Origin: Marsupella aquatica | Lineage: Eukaryota; Marchantiophyta | NCBI GenBank assembly: GCA_973895155.1 | Contig: OZ316896.1 | Coordinates: forward strand, 372,001 to 436,000 | Reading direction: 5' to 3' | Length of the DNA stretch: 64,000 nucleotides | In this document: piece by piece, positions 61,323-64,000 of the stretch | Numbering within the stretch: position 1 is the stretch's first letter | Layout of the letters: each line of letters opens with the position of its first letter | Position numbers and translations under genes: made by a program | The notes under the pieces: model-generated | The model's database searches: none | What the model was told of the DNA's origin: nothing | What the model saw: only the letters and a program-made list of their open reading frames with translations

Positions 61323-61933
61323 TGGTAAGTAGAGCCGGGTAGAGCAAATGCAGAACATGAGAGCACACTCAATAGGAAGCCATACCAACAAGACATCATG
61401 CGTGGGGATGGAGAACATGAAAGCACACTCAATTAGAAGCTATACCGACAAGACACCATGAGTGGGGAAACTCCTAAGGATTTATAGCATACTAGCCCCA
61501 TGCCTGTACATTGCACAAAAGATTTCGGGGTGAGGGCAAGATATCTCAAAATGCAGATATTTTTGAGATATACATCTAAAAAAAAAACCTAGATCATCAA
61601 ATAATGAAAAATGAGGGAAAAAATAAAAACAATCCAAACAATCTCATAGGTGGAGGCCAAAAATTTGAATTTTGAATTTTTGGGCAGGTCGGGCAGGGAT
61701 CTAGGTGGCCTGTGTACCATCGGGTGACCAGGAAAATATTCACACAATTATCCGCTACTATTTGCTCGATCCATTTCGGGAAGTCAAAGAAAGACCTGCA
61801 CGGCGATGGACCTAAAGTTGCTCCTGGGAGAGTGATGATGTGCGAATTGAGCAAATCTTGTCCTAATGTAATCAAGCGTTAACTAACCCTAGTAAGGCAG
61901 ACCAAATTAACTATACCTAGGAACTCGAGACAA
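61323..61933 (-). repeat. Old solo LTR of the 4603-10516 copia family, split by an insert
   Basis: The left part (61323 to about 61490) matches the LTR from its outer end (GGTAAG, then GAACATGAGAGCAC, CAACAAGACA, AAACTCCTAAGGAT). The right part (about 61850-61933) matches its other end (CTTGTCCTAATGTAATCAAG, then TTAACTAACCCTAGTAAGG and GGAACTCGAG). The left part has a 60-bp internal duplication (units from 61353 and 61413). The middle is replaced by a Helitron-like insert. Divergence is far larger than between the two LTRs at 4603 and 10225, so it is older. Confidence 0.75.
61492..61850 (-). mobile_element. Helitron-like insert within the solo LTR
   Basis: On the minus strand it ends with GTGC-AAT-GTAC, a 10-nt spacer and CTAG, followed by T (61495-61491), the same plan as at 36057 and 46879. 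Adjacent is AAAGATTTCGGGGTGAG (read on +), a single minisatellite unit. The other end, near 61850, is estimated from where LTR similarity resumes. It has no coding capacity. Confidence 0.5.
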
Positions 61934-62780
61934 AAAATTAAAATTAAAAAAACAAAACTTCTTCCAAGGAAAAATTAGTGTCCGTTTTGTATGAGGTTTT
62001 GTATGGATATCCCTCGCAGAGATGGGTTGTCCATATGGTACGGACGCCCCTGTAGTGGAAAAATATTGGAAAAAATAAAATTTCTTGTTAAATTTTGATG
62101 AAAAAAATCAATTTCTTTTTTTGTTTCTTTTCTTGCCGCAATTTGGCTGGCTCTCTGAGATGATATGGCAACTGATATCAGGGTCACTAATGGACTTCAC
62201 TGATAATTGGTGAGATGACTTATCTCGCCATCACCTCTCTTGCACTCCCTCTCACCCTCCCACATCCTTGCTCTCCCCAACAACATAGCTTTCACAACAA
62301 TAACAACATGCAAAATTGAAGGAGACTGTTTTTTACATTTTTTATTCATTTTGTTTGTTTTTGGCTTTTGTAGAAAAATGGTCCCAAAAATTGTTATTCC
62401 ATCTAAGCCTCCAATGTTCTTCTTAAAAAACTTTTCAAAATTGTTCCTTTAATGAAGGCCAATAAGATCAAGGTTTCAACGGATTTTCTCCACAAGACCG
62501 GGCTTGCTTGAAATGCTCATAATCTCTATTAGTCTGCTTTTGCCCTAATTCTTTTCTAGTATGGAGCCCACCTCTTTGCCCCAATTTGTTTCTTTTGTCC
62601 CCACTTTTGTTCCATCTTTGGTATTTCTTGCCCAACTCTTACCCATGTACTCTGGCTACCCATTTGAGCCCTATCCCAAATTTTTGTGTTGCCTTGAACT
62701 ACATTATTTGATGAAATAATTTCATGTACTAGTTTGAACAATATCTGCACAGTGACAAAACTTTTGACATGAAATGAGCA
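61934..62780. other. Gene-free DNA
   Basis: AT-rich, with short frames and no motif or element end recognised. Confidence 0.45.
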
Positions 62781-62898
62781 ACAACAACACCCCCACAACA
62801 TCCAGCTACCTAGTCATCTTACTTATGCTCAATAAGACTTTTGCTCAACATCATTCACTATCAACAATACAATGCCACGCACTAACACATTGGGCTAG
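62781..62898 (+). mobile_element. Helitron-like 3' end remnant
   Basis: It ends ACACATTGGGCTAG (62895-62898) followed by T, with a weak hairpin TGC-CAC-GCA at 62873-62881 and relics of CTTTTGCTCAACATC-type repeats. The start is uncertain. Confidence 0.4.
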
Positions 62899-64000
62899 TT
62901 AAACATGCTAGTCAGGTGAATGCGGGGGCTCATCTGTGGTTTGCATGTCGTGAAGGGTGATGTTGCATAAGAAGATAAGTATGTGGTATGAATTTCCAAA
63001 TTCTTGGTTGGTTAATAACTGAGGTACTTGATGACCAATGTTGACCTGCAAATTTCTCAGTCGAGCACGGGAAGAGGTGCTTATATTCGATGTCTCATAT
63101 ACTATTTACCCATGGCATTGCTTTCTTTACCGTGCTCACCCCTTCCTCTACCTGTGGACAGATGGATGGACGGATGGAGACTCCTGTTCTTTCGTAAAGC
63201 CCTCACTATGCTTGGGAATGCAAGTACAGGAATACCGTCATGGTCCTAATGTCCCTGAGTTCATGATTTTTCTCTTTATAGTTTTCAAATCATTATTGGA
63301 GATACACAGGATTGGATGGCTCATCGTGAGAATATATATTGCTTTTATTAAATTAATATGTATAAGAACCTTTTAGGCCTATATATTGAGGTCCTGTTCC
63401 CAAAGCAGTATTTATGTGTATTTACCACTAGACAACCTACTGCTGCTGCGTTACCGTCTTTGTAGCACCACCACCACAACCGACAAGCTATATTATTATA
63501 AGTGCTCTGCTGCACCCATCGCAGCTCAAAAGCCAGCCACCACCCAGCCAGTCAACTGCAGCACAGTGCTGTAGAGTCTGGGAAGCTAGCGACAGCCCGG
63601 TTCTTTTTCGCATTCCAGGCCTATCAATCCAGGAGCAGAGTGCAGCAGCAGACCACATCGACAAGTGAACTCGCGATGTTGACTATTATTTATCAATGAT
63701 CTCCGTCGCACAACTTTCACCCTCCTTCGTAGGGTTGAGGCAGTTTGTTTTAGGGCATCTTGGCAAGTTCCGCTTCGTGACCCTCCTATGCGGTTTACTC
63801 CGGAGCTCTACCAGGCTTTTCAGTTCTCCCCTCAGTAGGGTGTTAGCCTTCTCGGTTCCTTTGTAGGTTCCTTTTTTGGCTCTTGCTTCTTAGTTGGCTT
63901 TTGCTTGGGGTCCCCTTGGCTTGTTTTTCTTGGGGCCCTTTCCCCTCTTTTCCTTCCCTTCATTGGGTGCTTTGCCTTTGGGATCATGTCTCTGTTAGGC
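62899..64000. other. Unassigned DNA at the window edge
   Basis: No gene recognised. From about 63830 the sequence becomes T/G/C-rich with many TTGG and CCTT words, which might be a UTR or retroelement tail running off the window. Confidence 0.35.

Overview
The window looks like nuclear DNA of a land plant. It holds a CYP710A sterol C-22 desaturase, a cytosolic ribosomal protein eS12 gene with GT-AG introns, an LEA/TMEM205 fusion gene, and plant-type copia elements. A bryophyte or other non-seed plant (possibly a liverwort) is my best guess, but nothing in the sequence proves it. Gene density is low: three confident host genes in 64 kb, with mobile DNA and its debris filling most of the rest.

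Layout. 1-4602: a 617-codon coiled-coil ORF of unknown function on the minus strand, followed by GC-rich DNA with repeated hairpins. 4603-10516: a copia retrotransposon on the minus strand (292-bp LTRs, 5-bp target duplication) whose gag-pol is broken. 10517-16356: AT-rich repeats and apparently gene-free DNA. 16357-17862: intronless CYP710A (minus). 19980-23349: a non-autonomous LTR element with 178-183-bp LTRs and no recognisable pol. 26217-33173: a copia element with two identical 108-bp LTRs but broken gag, protease and pol. 34800-36570: minisatellite arrays ending in Helitron-like 3' termini, in opposite orientations. 40009-41334: putative exons and a decayed EDM2-like PHD cassette. 41610-46183: a large two-exon gene for a DDE-type transposase with two BED-like zinc fingers, an AT-hook and a PIP box. 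47353-48116: a Ty3/gypsy RT fragment cut off at a 387-bp MITE. 53569-54807: four-exon eS12 gene. 57682-60427: four-exon LEA/TMEM205 gene (minus) with a paired G-box/ABRE promoter. 61323-62898: an old solo LTR related to the 4603-10516 element, split by a Helitron-like insert, then another Helitron-like end.

How it fits together. The host genes are unrelated: sterol side-chain metabolism, translation, and probably ABA- or desiccation-linked membrane protection. The mobile elements form at least three interacting sets. The 19980 and 26217 elements share primer-binding and polypurine sites, so one may mobilise the other. The 4603 element's family left an older solo LTR at 61323. Helitron-like ends recur at five sites. 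The most unusual locus is 40-46 kb, where an apparently intact transposase of a family I cannot name lies directly downstream of a decayed PHD module resembling EDM2, a plant regulator of transposon chromatin.
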